Below, piece after piece: positions 52,989-62,110 of a stretch of DNA of 64,000 nt. The DNA comes from Pseudoalteromonas sp. MSK9-3 (GTDB lineage: Bacteria; Pseudomonadota; Gammaproteobacteria; Enterobacterales; Alteromonadaceae). Location: the NCBI RefSeq assembly GCF_003590335.1, contig NZ_MIET01000046.1:186001-250000 (forward strand), given 5' to 3'. Within the stretch, counting starts at the first letter, position 1. Every line of letters begins with the position of its first letter. The notes beneath the pieces are model-generated. The model ran no database searches. It had not been told where the DNA came from and was given only the letters and a program-made list of their open reading frames with translations. Both the position numbers and the translations under genes were made by a program.

Positions 52989-54878
52989 ATGTTCAAAACG
53001 TTTAAATTTACCAGTAAAGTAACAATTGCCGCGTCTTTGGTGTTAGTCATGGTATTAGGGTTATTTACCATAAATAACTTTATTTCTATGCGCAACCAGA
53101 CACAAATACAACTCACCGCTGTACTTCAAGAAATCTCTCAATCGGTGTCTCAAAACATTGCTAACTGGTTGAATGACCGCTTACAGGTGGTTGAGTCCGT
53201 GGCGTCAGGTCATCGTAAATCAGATTCAGAGCAGCAAATATTACGACGTTTGAAAACTGCGGATGTTGCAGGGGATTTCAAAAATGTATACGTGGGTATG
53301 CCAAGCGGTAAGTTTGTGCTGGATGATCCCAGTATTCAGCTACCATCAGACTATGATGCCACCACTCGTCCTTGGTATAAACTGGCACAGTCAAAACGCA
53401 GTACTGCTTTTACTAATCCATATATTGATGTAACGACCAATGAACTGACTATCTCAGCAGTGGTACCTATGTTTGATGGTGGGGCATTCTCAGGGGTAGC
53501 CGGTGGTGATATAGACATGAAAACCATTACTGGGATCATCAGTGAAATCGATTTCTTAGGGTTTGGATATGCTTTTTTACTCGATAAAGAAGGGCGTATA
53601 TTGTCTCACCCAGCACAAAATTATAATGATAAACCGATGGCGGATTTGTTTGGCCGTAAAATTGCACTAAATGATGAGTTTGTAGAACTAGAAATTGATG
53701 GCCAAGAAAAGTTGGTCTCATTTATAGAAATAAATGGGATTAAAAATGTTGATTGGTATTTAGGGGTTGTGATTAATAAAGAGATTGCTTATTCATCTGT
53801 CTCTTCGTTTAGAAATATGGCAGCTATCTACATGATTTTGGGTGTGGTAGTGATTGTAGTAATGCTGCAAATATTGCTTAAATATCTTATGCGACCGGTC
53901 GTTAACTTAAACGATGCTATAAAAGATATCGCACAAGGTGAAGGTGACTTAACGCGTCGTTTAAATGTTGAGAATGACGATGAGTTTGGTGAACTGTCCA
54001 GTTACTTTAATCTGTTTATTGCGAAAATCCATGATTCAATCGTTCAAGTGCGCGATACGACCGTTGCGCTTGAGCATTCAGTAGAGCATTTAGTGAAGCA
54101 GACACAGTCTACGCTCGATATGTATGGCGATCAGTCAAAACGCACCGATAATGTGGCAACAGCAATCAACGAGCTTTCGTCAAGCGCTGTTGAGATTTCA
54201 AATAATGCGACACATGCGTCAGAACTGGCAAGTGAAGCAAATCAGTTGAGTGCTGATAGCCAAACGGCGTTGAACGCGAATATTACAGAAATTGCGTCAT
54301 TAAGTGACAAGATGTCTAAAGCCCAGTCCACGGTTGATAGCTTAGACAAACACTCGGCAAGCATTGGTCAGGTGCTTGAAGTGATAAAAAGTGTCAGTGA
54401 GCAAACTAACTTGTTGGCATTAAATGCGGCAATTGAGGCGGCACGAGCAGGTGAAGCAGGTAGAGGCTTTGCGGTTGTAGCCGATGAAGTGAGACAGTTA
54501 GCACAGCGTACGCAAGAGTCGACCCAAGAAATTGAGAATACCATTGGAGAGCTGCAGCAGGGCTCAGCATCAGCGGTTGCTGTGATGAATTTAAGTCTAG
54601 AGGATTCTGCTAAAAGTGCGAGTCAAGCTACTGAAGCAGGTCACAAAATGACTGAAGTGAGTAGTGCCATTGAGTCAATTGATGGTGTAAACCACGCAGT
54701 TGCAAGTGCCACTGCAGAGCAGAACTCAGTGATACAGTCTTTAGATAGTGATATTCATCATATAAGCGATTTAAGTGTTCAAGGTGCAGAAAACTTAAAT
54801 GGAACACTGTCTGAATGTCGCCAATTACAGGCTCAGTTTGATGAATTAGAAAAAATGGTGCTCAAGTTTAAAGTATGA
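52989..54878 (+). CDS. dCache-type methyl-accepting chemotaxis protein
   Basis: Chemoreceptor of 629 aa. Transmembrane segment 1 at about 11-30, a periplasmic dCache domain (about 35-275), transmembrane segment 2 (AAIYMILGVVVIVVMLQILL, about 282-302), HAMP (IAQGEGDLTRRLNVENDDEFGEL) and a signalling domain with SEQTNLLALNAAIEAARAGEAGRGF. The ligand pocket contains YDATTRPWY, giving Tyr, Arg, Trp and Tyr of the amino-acid-binding dCache motif, and a later Asp in GGDID. The Asp expected two residues after the second Tyr is Leu here, so amino-acid binding is uncertain. No C-terminal pentapeptide. Monocistronic with a terminator. Confidence 0.92.
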   Translation: MFKTFKFTSKVTIAASLVLVMVLGLFTINNFISMRNQTQIQLTAVLQEISQSVSQNIANWLNDRLQVVESVASGHRKSDSEQQILRRLKTADVAGDFKNVYVGMPSGKFVLDDPSIQLPSDYDATTRPWYKLAQSKRSTAFTNPYIDVTTNELTISAVVPMFDGGAFSGVAGGDIDMKTITGIISEIDFLGFGYAFLLDKEGRILSHPAQNYNDKPMADLFGRKIALNDEFVELEIDGQEKLVSFIEINGIKNVDWYLGVVINKEIAYSSVSSFRNMAAIYMILGVVVIVVMLQILLKYLMRPVVNLNDAIKDIAQGEGDLTRRLNVENDDEFGELSSYFNLFIAKIHDSIVQVRDTTVALEHSVEHLVKQTQSTLDMYGDQSKRTDNVATAINELSSSAVEISNNATHASELASEANQLSADSQTALNANITEIASLSDKMSKAQSTVDSLDKHSASIGQVLEVIKSVSEQTNLLALNAAIEAARAGEAGRGFAVVADEVRQLAQRTQESTQEIENTIGELQQGSASAVAVMNLSLEDSAKSASQATEAGHKMTEVSSAIESIDGVNHAVASATAEQNSVIQSLDSDIHHISDLSVQGAENLNGTLSECRQLQAQFDELEKMVLKFKV

Positions 54879-54904
54879 ATTTAGCCTAGTGAAAATATAA
54901 TGCG

Positions 54905-54937
54905 AAAAAAGCCAGCCAATATTAGCTGGCTTTTTTA
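54905..54937 (+). terminator. Intrinsic terminator after the dCache receptor gene
   Basis: AAAAAAGCCAGC, 8-nt loop, GCTGGCTTTTTT: strong stem with flanking A and T runs, able to act in both directions. Confidence 0.93.
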
Positions 54938-55008
54938 TACCTAAACCAACGGTACATTGTGCAAAATTATTTAATAAACCCGTTCCTAAAATGATTAATT
55001 TCCCTAAT

Positions 55009-55022
55009 ATGACAACTGTCAT
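55009..55022. promoter_or_regulatory. Short palindrome upstream of the TonB-system cluster
   Basis: ATGACA-AC-TGTCAT, perfect 6-bp arms, about 90 bp before the DUF3450 gene. It may be an operator. The right arm is a perfect PhoB half-site (CTGTCAT), but the second half-site 11 bp on is poor, so I do not call a Pho box. Confidence 0.4.
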
Positions 55023-55109
55023 GTTTTTGTATTTTTATCGCAACACGTTTGTCATTAAAGAACTTTAGACTGCTCGCAACTTAATAAAGATAAACCTAAG
55101 GTGTATGCG

Positions 55110-55862
55110 ATGAAGTGCGTTAAACCTCTGCTACTTGCAAGTGTACTTGCAACGACAGCAAGCGTCCAAGCGAACGACTTAAACCAAGTCATAGATAAGA
55201 GCAATGCGATTAACGAATCAGCTCAAAAGACTCAAACAAAAATTAATTCAATTTCAGACTCAATGCAATCACGTCTACAAACGTTCAAGACGTTAAACAA
55301 AGAAATTGATGGCTTAGCGGTTTACAACGCACAACTAGATAAACAAATTAAGAACCAATTGGATGAAATGAGCGCAATCAATGCCTCGATGGATCAGGTA
55401 TCGGTTATTGAACGTCAAATTACACCTCTGATGTTACGTATGATCACCGGCCTAGAGCAATTTGTGGCATTAGATGTGCCATTTTTATCTCAAGAACGCG
55501 CAACGCGAGTTGAGACTCTTAAGAATATGATGGAACGTGCAGACGTGACATCAAGTGAAAAATTCCGCCGTGTTGTTGAGGCGTATCAAGTAGAAGTGGA
55601 TTACGGTCGTACCATTGAAGCTTACACCAGCTTATTAGATGTTGATGGGCAAGAGCGTGAAGTAGACTTTTTACGAATTGGTCGGTTAGAGCTACTTTAT
55701 GTCACAAAAGATGGCAGTCATGCTGGCAGTTGGAACCAAGAAGCACAAAAGTTTGTTGCAGTTGATGACACGGCAGTCAGCCAGATCAAGAAAGGGTTAA
55801 GAATTGCACGTAAACAACTTGCCCCAGATATGCTCACTCTCCCTGTTCACGCGTCTAAATAA
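55110..55862 (+). CDS. DUF3450 periplasmic coiled-coil protein of a TonB system
   Basis: Exported 250-aa protein: signal peptide MKCVKPLLLASVLATTASVQA, a long coiled coil (NQVIDKSNAINESAQKTQTK..., residues 25-105), then a conserved domain with LMLRMITGLEQFVALDVPFL and GRLELLYVTKDGSHAGSWN. This is the DUF3450 pattern, found at the head of TonB/ExbBD clusters in Alteromonadales and relatives. A structural role in the periplasm linking the complex to the wall or outer membrane is inference. Start at the ATG at 55110 (AAGGTG 7 nt upstream). First gene of a six-gene operon. Confidence 0.9.
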   Translation: MKCVKPLLLASVLATTASVQANDLNQVIDKSNAINESAQKTQTKINSISDSMQSRLQTFKTLNKEIDGLAVYNAQLDKQIKNQLDEMSAINASMDQVSVIERQITPLMLRMITGLEQFVALDVPFLSQERATRVETLKNMMERADVTSSEKFRRVVEAYQVEVDYGRTIEAYTSLLDVDGQEREVDFLRIGRLELLYVTKDGSHAGSWNQEAQKFVAVDDTAVSQIKKGLRIARKQLAPDMLTLPVHASK

Positions 55863-55872
55863 GAGGTTCAAG

Positions 55873-57240
55873 ATGAAATTTTTAAAGCAATTTAGCCAAA
55901 AAGCAATCTTGGCAGCTACCTTAACACTATCAACGACTGCATTTGCAGAAGAAGCGCTTAACCTTGACGCCTTATTAAAAACACTCGAGCAAGGTCAAGC
56001 AGTACAAACTGAGCAAAATAAAGCGCGAGAAGCTGACTTTCGTAGTAAGCAGGATCAACAAGTCGCTATGCTCAATGCGTTAACCAATAAACGAGATGGA
56101 GAGTTAAACCGTTCAGAGCGTTTAGAAACCTCTTTTGAAGAAAATGAAATTAAGTTACAAAACTTAACTGATACGTTATCTAAACGCATGGGGTCATTAA
56201 AAGAGCTATTCGGCGTACTTCAACAAGTGGCGGGCGACTCAAGTAATAAATTTCAAACATCGGTAGTATCGGCTCAAATCCCAGGCAGAAGCGCATTTAT
56301 GGATGAAATGGCGAAAAAGATGGGGTCGTCATCTCGCCTAGCATCAATCGAAGACATCGAAAAGGTGTGGTACGAATTACAACGTGAAATGACAGAGCAA
56401 GGTAAAGTGTCACGTTATAACAGCGAAGTGATCGTAGCTGGTGGCAGCAAAGTAACCAAAGAGGTGGTGAGAGTTGGTGCCTTTAACTTAATCTCAGACG
56501 GTAAATATTTAACGTATAACCCCGTTACGAACACCACATCTGAGTTAACGCGTCAGCCATCATCGCGATTCACTGAAACCGCAGCGCAATTACAAACCAC
56601 AACGACGGGTACAGCTGCATTTGCACTTGATCCAACGGGTGGTTCAATTTTAGGGCTACTTGTGCAAGCACCAAACACTGAAGAGCAGGTGCATCAAGGT
56701 GGTGCGGTCGGTTATGTTATTCTGGGTGTGGGTATTTTAGCGTTACTTATTGCGTTAGAGCGATTCTTTTCACTTATGATAATGGGCGCTAAGATCCGCC
56801 GTCAATTAAAAGACGATGTTGCCCGCGAAGACAACCCGTTAGGTCGTGTTATGAAGGTGAAAGAACAATATCCTTCAGTAGCTTACGATACGTTAGAGCT
56901 TAAATTAAGCGAAGCTATTCTACGTGAAATGCCAAAAATAACACGTAACTTGACTTTAATTAAAATTATTTCGGTTGTTGCGCCATTACTAGGCCTATTA
57001 GGGACTGTAACGGGCATGATAAATACTTTCCAAGCAATCACATTATTTGGTACCGGTGACCCTAAATTGATGGCTGGTGGTATCTCTCAAGCGTTAGTAA
57101 CAACGGTATTAGGTTTGGTGGTAGCAATCCCAACCGTGTTCTTATACACATTGCTTAATACACGTTCACGTAATTTGCTATTGATACTGCAAGAGCAAAG
57201 CGCTGGGATCATCGCAGAGCGAAGTGAAAAAGGAGCGTAA
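55873..57240 (+). CDS. TtpC-like MotA/TolQ/ExbB proton channel protein with long periplasmic N-terminus
   Basis: About 455 aa. Signal peptide MKFLKQFSQKAILAATLTLSTTAFA, a periplasmic coiled-coil and globular part to about residue 275, a transmembrane segment (VGYVILGVGILALLIALERF), and the MotA/TolQ/ExbB channel domain with VVAPLLGLLGTVTGMINTF and GGISQALVTTVLGLVVAIPTVFLY. It matches TtpC of Vibrio TonB2 systems, a protein needed for TonB2 energy transfer. Start set to the ATG at 55873 (GAGG before it); the longer reading overlaps DUF3450. It is followed 2 nt later by exbB. Confidence 0.9.
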   Translation: MKFLKQFSQKAILAATLTLSTTAFAEEALNLDALLKTLEQGQAVQTEQNKAREADFRSKQDQQVAMLNALTNKRDGELNRSERLETSFEENEIKLQNLTDTLSKRMGSLKELFGVLQQVAGDSSNKFQTSVVSAQIPGRSAFMDEMAKKMGSSSRLASIEDIEKVWYELQREMTEQGKVSRYNSEVIVAGGSKVTKEVVRVGAFNLISDGKYLTYNPVTNTTSELTRQPSSRFTETAAQLQTTTTGTAAFALDPTGGSILGLLVQAPNTEEQVHQGGAVGYVILGVGILALLIALERFFSLMIMGAKIRRQLKDDVAREDNPLGRVMKVKEQYPSVAYDTLELKLSEAILREMPKITRNLTLIKIISVVAPLLGLLGTVTGMINTFQAITLFGTGDPKLMAGGISQALVTTVLGLVVAIPTVFLYTLLNTRSRNLLLILQEQSAGIIAERSEKGA

Positions 57241-57242
57241 CC

Positions 57243-57770
57243 GTGGTGCTATTGATTGAAGCAATCAATACGCTAAGAGAGTTTTTAGATACAGGTGGTC
57301 AGGTTCTCCTGATCATCGGTCTAATTATCTTTGCTATGTGGTTGTTGATTTTAGAGCGATTTATGTTTTTGTTTGGCCGGTATCGCACCTTTAAGAAAGA
57401 GATTTTAGCAGGGTGGGTAAACCGACAAGAGCGTAATAGCTGGAACGCAGAGCAGATCAGACAGGCTCAAATTTCACGTGTAGGTATCAAACTCAATGCA
57501 AATTTACCTTATATCAATGTGATGGTCGCGCTGTGCCCCTTACTCGGATTATTGGGTACGGTCACAGGAATGATAGAAGTCTTTGATGTGATGGCGATTA
57601 CGGGAAGTGGCAGTGCGCGCTCAATGGCATCAGGTGTATCAAAGGCAACTATCCCAACCATGGCGGGTATGGTGGGAGCACTATCAGGTGTATTCGCATC
57701 AACATACCTACAAAGAAAAGCAAAACGCGAAGTTGAGTTATTAGAAGATAAAATGTTGCTTGACCATTAA
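57243..57770 (+). CDS. exbB: Biopolymer transport protein ExbB
   Basis: Three-helix proton channel subunit that energises TonB. 175 aa: first helix GGQVLLIIGLIIFAMWLLILERF, then the cytoplasmic loop, NVMVALCPLLGLLGTVTGMIEVFDV and GVSKATIPTMAGMVGALSGVF, the signature helices lining the pore. Start GTG, two bases after the TtpC-like stop, with GGAG upstream. Short form as in TonB2 clusters. Confidence 0.93.
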   Translation: MVLLIEAINTLREFLDTGGQVLLIIGLIIFAMWLLILERFMFLFGRYRTFKKEILAGWVNRQERNSWNAEQIRQAQISRVGIKLNANLPYINVMVALCPLLGLLGTVTGMIEVFDVMAITGSGSARSMASGVSKATIPTMAGMVGALSGVFASTYLQRKAKREVELLEDKMLLDH

Positions 57771-57793
57771 TTGGTTGAGTAAAGGAGAAACTT

Positions 57794-58204
57794 ATGAGAG
57801 CCCCATTAGCAAAAGTATTTCAAGAAGAAGAAGCAGAAGAAATAAACATGACGCCAATGTTGGACGTTGTATTCATCATGCTTATTTTCTTCATCGTGAC
57901 TGCATCATTCGTTAAAGAAGCGGGAATTGATGTAAATCGTCCAGAGGCGGCAACGGCTGTTAAAAAGCAGCGCGCCAATATTTTAGTGGCGATTTCAGAC
58001 AAAGGCGAAATATGGATAAACAAACGCCAGGTTGATGTGCGTGCTGTTCAAGCAAACATTGAACGTTTAAAAGCAGAAAACCCGCAGGGTAGTGTCGTAA
58101 TACAGGCTGATAAAAAAGCGACAACTGAAATGCTGATAAAAGTTATGGATGCATCACGTGCAGCGGGTGCGTTTGATGTGTCAATTGCAGCACAGGAATC
58201 TTAA
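57794..58204 (+). CDS. exbD: Biopolymer transport protein ExbD
   Basis: Single-pass inner-membrane partner of ExbB, 136 aa. EINMTPMLDVVFIMLIFFIVTASFV contains the essential proton-carrying Asp (MLDVVF); the periplasmic domain follows (ILVAISDKGEIWINKRQVD, VVIQADKKATTEMLIKVMDASRAAG). AAAGGAG ribosome site. It lies between exbB and tonB with short gaps. Confidence 0.95.
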   Translation: MRAPLAKVFQEEEAEEINMTPMLDVVFIMLIFFIVTASFVKEAGIDVNRPEAATAVKKQRANILVAISDKGEIWINKRQVDVRAVQANIERLKAENPQGSVVIQADKKATTEMLIKVMDASRAAGAFDVSIAAQES

Positions 58205-58207
58205 CGT

Positions 58208-58813
58208 ATGCGTTATTTGATAGCACTTGTAATAGCGGGTGTTGTTACTTTCTTTTTGTTCTTGGGTATGCAAGCGCTTATCCAAGGCGGAGAAGGGGCA
58301 ATGACAGAGCCTGTGAAAGGGAATGTGCTCGATTTTGTACGTTTGAAAAAAGAAGAAACGGTGCAAAAGAAAGAGCGAAAACCCCAAAAACCGCCAACAC
58401 CTAAAGAGCCGCCACCTCCGATGGATGCACCGCAGATGCAAAGTAACAATTTGGATGCCGCTGGTGCCGATTTTGACTTTAGCGCTAACGTTGAGGCTGA
58501 TGTTAATTTAGCTGGCGGCTTAGCACTTGAGTCAAGTGATGGTGAATATTTACCGATTGTTAAAGTAGCACCTGTTTACCCTCGTCGCGCTTTATCTCGG
58601 GGTATTGAAGGGTATGTGATTGTGGAGTTTATCGTGACTAAAAACGGTACAGTTCGAGCGCCTAAAGTCATTAATGCAGAGCCGGAGTCAATTTTTGATC
58701 GTGCTGCCCTAGACGCTGCTTTGAAGTTTAAGTACAAACCACGAGTCGTAAATGGTGAAGCGGTGGAAGTAGCAGGTGTACAGAATAAAATATCATTCCA
58801 AATCAGTGGGTAA
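58208..58813 (+). CDS. tonB: TonB protein
   Basis: Transmits proton motive force to TonB-dependent receptors. Membrane anchor YLIALVIAGVVTFFLFLGMQ, a short Pro/Lys/Glu-rich spacer (QKKERKPQKPPTPKEPPPP) and the C-terminal domain with VKVAPVYPRRALSRGIEGYVIV, FIVTKNGTV and FDRAALDAALKFKYKPRVVNG. At 201 aa it is short, as in TonB2-type proteins, and depends on the partner proteins encoded beside it to span the periplasm (inference). It starts 3 nt after exbD. Confidence 0.94.
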   Translation: MRYLIALVIAGVVTFFLFLGMQALIQGGEGAMTEPVKGNVLDFVRLKKEETVQKKERKPQKPPTPKEPPPPMDAPQMQSNNLDAAGADFDFSANVEADVNLAGGLALESSDGEYLPIVKVAPVYPRRALSRGIEGYVIVEFIVTKNGTVRAPKVINAEPESIFDRAALDAALKFKYKPRVVNGEAVEVAGVQNKISFQISG

Positions 58814-58838
58814 TGTGTTTTGAAGTGAGGATGCGATT

Positions 58839-60143
58839 ATGAAAACTTTTAAAAAATTAGCACTGTTTAGTGCCTTGTTTGTGTCAGGTATTGCCGGCCC
58901 AACTTTGTTATCACTTACGCCAATTAGTGATATTGGTATAGTGTATGCTGAAACTAAAACCAAGCGAGTGCCCGCGCTACGTGAGAAGGTATATAGCCAA
59001 CTTGCTCGAGCACAAAAACTAGCTGACGACGGGGATGTACAAGCTGGCTTAGAAGCGCTTGATAGTATTAAAGACAGATCGTCGAGTATGAATTCATATG
59101 AAATTGCTATGATGCATAACTTTTATGGATTTATTTATTATAACGAAAATAAGTTAGATGACGCGATAAACTCATTTGAGTTAGTTGTTGCTGAAGAGGG
59201 CATACCTGAGTCACTTAGGTTGTCGACCACATTTAGTCTAGCTCAGTTAGCAATGGCAAATTCTAATTATCGTAAAGTGAGTCAGTATTTAGATGACTGG
59301 GATAAAATAAATAACAGACCGATACCTGAATCTTATTATACTTTGAGGGGGCAGGTTCATTATCAATTAAAAGAATATAAGAAAGCACTCGGTTATGTTA
59401 ACTCCGTAATATCATTGTCTGAGTCAAAAGGCGATGTACCAAAAGAAAATTGGTTAGTATTACAACGTGCATTATATTATTCGCTTAACCAACCCAAAGA
59501 TGTTGTTGCGGTTCTTGAAAAAATGGTTGACTTATATAATAAGCCAAATTATTGGGTGCAATTAGCTGGCATGTATGGAGAAGTTGGGGAAGAGAAAAAG
59601 CAGTTAGCGATATTTGAGGCTGCGGATCAACAAGGGTTTGTTAAGTCACGTTCAGAGCATATGCAACTGGCTCAAGTGTATATGTTTAATGGCTTATCAT
59701 ACAAAGCAGCCCTTGTCTTACAGCGTGGGCAAGAGTCAAAAGTGGTCGAAAATAATGCAAAGAATAACGCATTTATTGCTGAAGCCCTTGTCCAGTCAAA
59801 AGAAGATGAACGGGCTATTGTGTTTTTTGAGCGCGCGAGTGAGCAGTCAGAGCACGGTAATTTTGATCAGCGATTAGCCGAAATATATATTAATTTGGAG
59901 CTTTTCGATGAAGCTGCAGATGCTGCTCGAAGCGCGTTAGACAAAGGTGAGTTGACATTTGAAGCCAACGCTTATGTTGCGTTAGGAATGGCCCAGTATA
60001 ATTTGACAAATTTTGATGCATCTATACTGGCTTTCGAACAAGCAGAAAAACATAAAAAATCATCTAGGCTCGCAAAACAATGGATCAAGTACGTCAAAAA
60101 AGAAAAACTGCATGCTGAAACATTAAAGCAAGCTTTACTGTGA
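58839..60143 (+). CDS. Exported TPR protein of the TonB cluster
   Basis: 434 aa with a signal peptide (KLALFSALFVSGIAGPTLLSLTPIS; processing site not obvious) and tetratricopeptide-like repeats through most of its length: MHNFYGFIYYNENKLDDAINSFE, TLRGQVHYQLKEYKKALGYV, MQLAQVYMFNGLSYKAALVL and AYVALGMAQYNLTNFDASILAF. TPR proteins are regularly the last gene of DUF3450-TtpC-ExbBD-TonB clusters and are thought to hold periplasmic complexes together. RBS GAGG upstream; terminator downstream. Confidence 0.88.
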   Translation: MKTFKKLALFSALFVSGIAGPTLLSLTPISDIGIVYAETKTKRVPALREKVYSQLARAQKLADDGDVQAGLEALDSIKDRSSSMNSYEIAMMHNFYGFIYYNENKLDDAINSFELVVAEEGIPESLRLSTTFSLAQLAMANSNYRKVSQYLDDWDKINNRPIPESYYTLRGQVHYQLKEYKKALGYVNSVISLSESKGDVPKENWLVLQRALYYSLNQPKDVVAVLEKMVDLYNKPNYWVQLAGMYGEVGEEKKQLAIFEAADQQGFVKSRSEHMQLAQVYMFNGLSYKAALVLQRGQESKVVENNAKNNAFIAEALVQSKEDERAIVFFERASEQSEHGNFDQRLAEIYINLELFDEAADAARSALDKGELTFEANAYVALGMAQYNLTNFDASILAFEQAEKHKKSSRLAKQWIKYVKKEKLHAETLKQALL

Positions 60144-60161
60144 ATTTATAATCGCAACACC

Positions 60162-60187
60162 AAAGCCACCTTCGGGTGGCTTTTTTC
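60162..60187 (+). terminator. Intrinsic terminator closing the TonB operon
   Basis: AAAGCCACC-TTCG-GGTGGCTTT then TTT, a UUCG-type tetraloop on a 9-bp stem. Confidence 0.94.
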
Positions 60188-60348
60188 GTTTTTACTATTT
60201 ATTTGATATATAACTTTAAATTGATGTTTATTAACTTTTAATGACACTTTATTTTTGTAACCTGATTGTCATTTATTTAATCTACCTTAGCTTCATCAGA
60301 TTTAAACACATAAATAATAAATTTATATTTCTAATATTGGAGTTAGCA

Positions 60349-62034
60349 ATGGAATTACAAAACGTTTTTAAAGTATCAGCAATTGTGGCAGCAATGGCAC
60401 TTACAGGTTGTGGTGGTGATATTGAAGTAACACCGACAGTGAATGACACAAGTGTTAATAACTCAAACAATACAACAAACAACACGAACACAGGCGATAC
60501 TCCAACAACTCCAGATCCTACTGACCCAGTTGCACCAGCTAATCCGTGTACAGCTCGCACTGTATCGGGCACTGAAGTGCAAGGTACTTTCCAAGCACCG
60601 CATTGTGTATATGGAACAGACTTTGCCGGAAAAAACTTAGAGATTGAATCTGATATTACTTTTACAGATCTTGAAAATGACGGCGCGCACGTATTTAAAG
60701 GCGCATTACAAATTGGCAAAAACTGTAACACAACAACAGGCTGTACGGTTCCAGATACTGGTCCTACATTAAAAGTTGAAGCAGGTGCTACTCTTGCGTT
60801 CACATCAGGTGAAGCGATTATTCGTATTGCACGTGGTGCGAAGATTGATGCGATTGGTACAATGGAAAAGCCTATCTCATTTACGTCAGCAAATACCATT
60901 GAAGCGTTTGATTTGGCGAACATTGGACCACAGTTTGCGGATTGGGGCGGTATTATCATTAATGGTAAAGGCTTAACAAACCAATGTACCAATGCACAGC
61001 GCGCTGAAAATACGTGTAACGCTGACGCTGAAGGTATCTCTAGCCATTTCGGCGGTTCTGATAACGCTGATGGCAGTGGCCATATTAAATACGCTAACAT
61101 TTGGTATGCAGGTTCAGGCCCGCGTGATGGTGGTCCGGGAGATGACTTAAACTCATTAACACTTAATGCTGTTGGTTCTGGCTCAAGCTTCGAATATATT
61201 CACGTTCATCAGGGTTTTGATGATGGTATAGAGTTTTTTGGTGGCGCGTCAACAATCAAAAATATTGTTGTTACTGACACACAAGATGATGCGATTGATA
61301 TTGATGCAGGTTGGCAAGGTAAAGCACAGTTCATTTACGTTCAGCACGGCACAATTAAAACTAAGAAAGACGTAACGTACCAAGATGAAGACGGTAATCC
61401 AGCGCTAATCCCTGCAGGTACGGAAGGCTTTATGGGTAACAATGGTTTTGAAACTGATGGTGAGAAGAATGGCGGCGATGATTACAGTGAAGTACCAGCT
61501 TCTAACCCAAATATTGCTAATGTTACGGTTGTAACCACAGACGGCAAGTCAATCCGAGACAATGGCGCTTCTCAAGCTGCTAAATTTGATGATGCGATTA
61601 AGAGCCAATATTACAATGCTTTGTTTGTTAAAGCAGAAGGCACTAATGGTACTGATTGTATAGAGTTTAAAGATTCAGATGCAGCTGCTAACGCCGAAGC
61701 TGACACTTTGAACTTTCATAACTCGGTTATGGCTTGTGTAAGTAACTTTAAGTCTGGTTCTGACCCATTACCAAATGGTGAAGTGAAGGAAGAGTGGTTC
61801 AAAAACGCAGGGTCTAGCTTAGTACTTGACGGTGCACAAGATGTGTTAGCAGCAGATGGGTTTTCTACAAACGCTGCATCTACTGCGATTACAGTTCAAG
61901 CGAACGACTTGAGTGCGTTAAATGATAGCTTCTTTACGCCTGTTAACTATATCGGTGCAGTATCGAGCGCTGATACATCAAGCGATTGGTATAAGTGGGT
62001 TCAAAAAGCAGTAACGGCTGCTAACAACGACTAA
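60349..62034 (+). CDS. Surface-type lipoprotein with predicted beta-helix, partner of the TonB-dependent receptor
   Basis: 561 aa. Lipoprotein signal MELQNVFKVSAIVAAMALTGCG (lipobox LTGC), a Thr/Asn/Pro-rich linker (residues 25-65), then a Gly/Asp-rich domain with regular short strands such as FADWGGIIINGKG, GHIKYANIWYAGSG, FEYIHVHQGFDDGIEFFGG and IKNIVVTDTQDDAIDIDAG, typical of right-handed parallel beta-helices. Four Cys near 65-130 may form disulfides. I chose the ATG at 60349 (GGAG upstream); the longer reading from 60241 hides the lipobox. It precedes a TonB-dependent receptor by 76 nt, an arrangement like a substrate-capturing lipoprotein plus receptor. Ligand unknown. Confidence 0.8.
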   Translation: MELQNVFKVSAIVAAMALTGCGGDIEVTPTVNDTSVNNSNNTTNNTNTGDTPTTPDPTDPVAPANPCTARTVSGTEVQGTFQAPHCVYGTDFAGKNLEIESDITFTDLENDGAHVFKGALQIGKNCNTTTGCTVPDTGPTLKVEAGATLAFTSGEAIIRIARGAKIDAIGTMEKPISFTSANTIEAFDLANIGPQFADWGGIIINGKGLTNQCTNAQRAENTCNADAEGISSHFGGSDNADGSGHIKYANIWYAGSGPRDGGPGDDLNSLTLNAVGSGSSFEYIHVHQGFDDGIEFFGGASTIKNIVVTDTQDDAIDIDAGWQGKAQFIYVQHGTIKTKKDVTYQDEDGNPALIPAGTEGFMGNNGFETDGEKNGGDDYSEVPASNPNIANVTVVTTDGKSIRDNGASQAAKFDDAIKSQYYNALFVKAEGTNGTDCIEFKDSDAAANAEADTLNFHNSVMACVSNFKSGSDPLPNGEVKEEWFKNAGSSLVLDGAQDVLAADGFSTNAASTAITVQANDLSALNDSFFTPVNYIGAVSSADTSSDWYKWVQKAVTAANND

Positions 62035-62063
62035 TTGTAAAGGTTAGGTTGTTATCAAAAAAG

Positions 62064-62090
62064 TAGGCGCAGTGGTTGCGCCTTTTTTAT
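62064..62090 (+). terminator. Hairpin with T-run between lipoprotein and receptor genes
   Basis: AGGCGCA-GTGGT-TGCGCCT followed by TTTTT. It should reduce transcription from the lipoprotein gene into the receptor gene, letting the two be made in different amounts. Confidence 0.85.
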
Positions 62091-62110
62091 GATTTTTGGC
62101 AGGAATGAAA

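Noticed and set aside
55009..55030. Pho box before the TonB cluster
   Set aside because: Only one good CTGTCAT half-site; the next half-site matches at too few positions. Kept only as a palindrome.
60282..61100. 272-codon open frame on the minus strand
   Set aside because: It lies wholly antisense to the beta-helix lipoprotein gene, which has a signal peptide, ribosome site and terminator. The antisense product is compositionally odd and has no domain.
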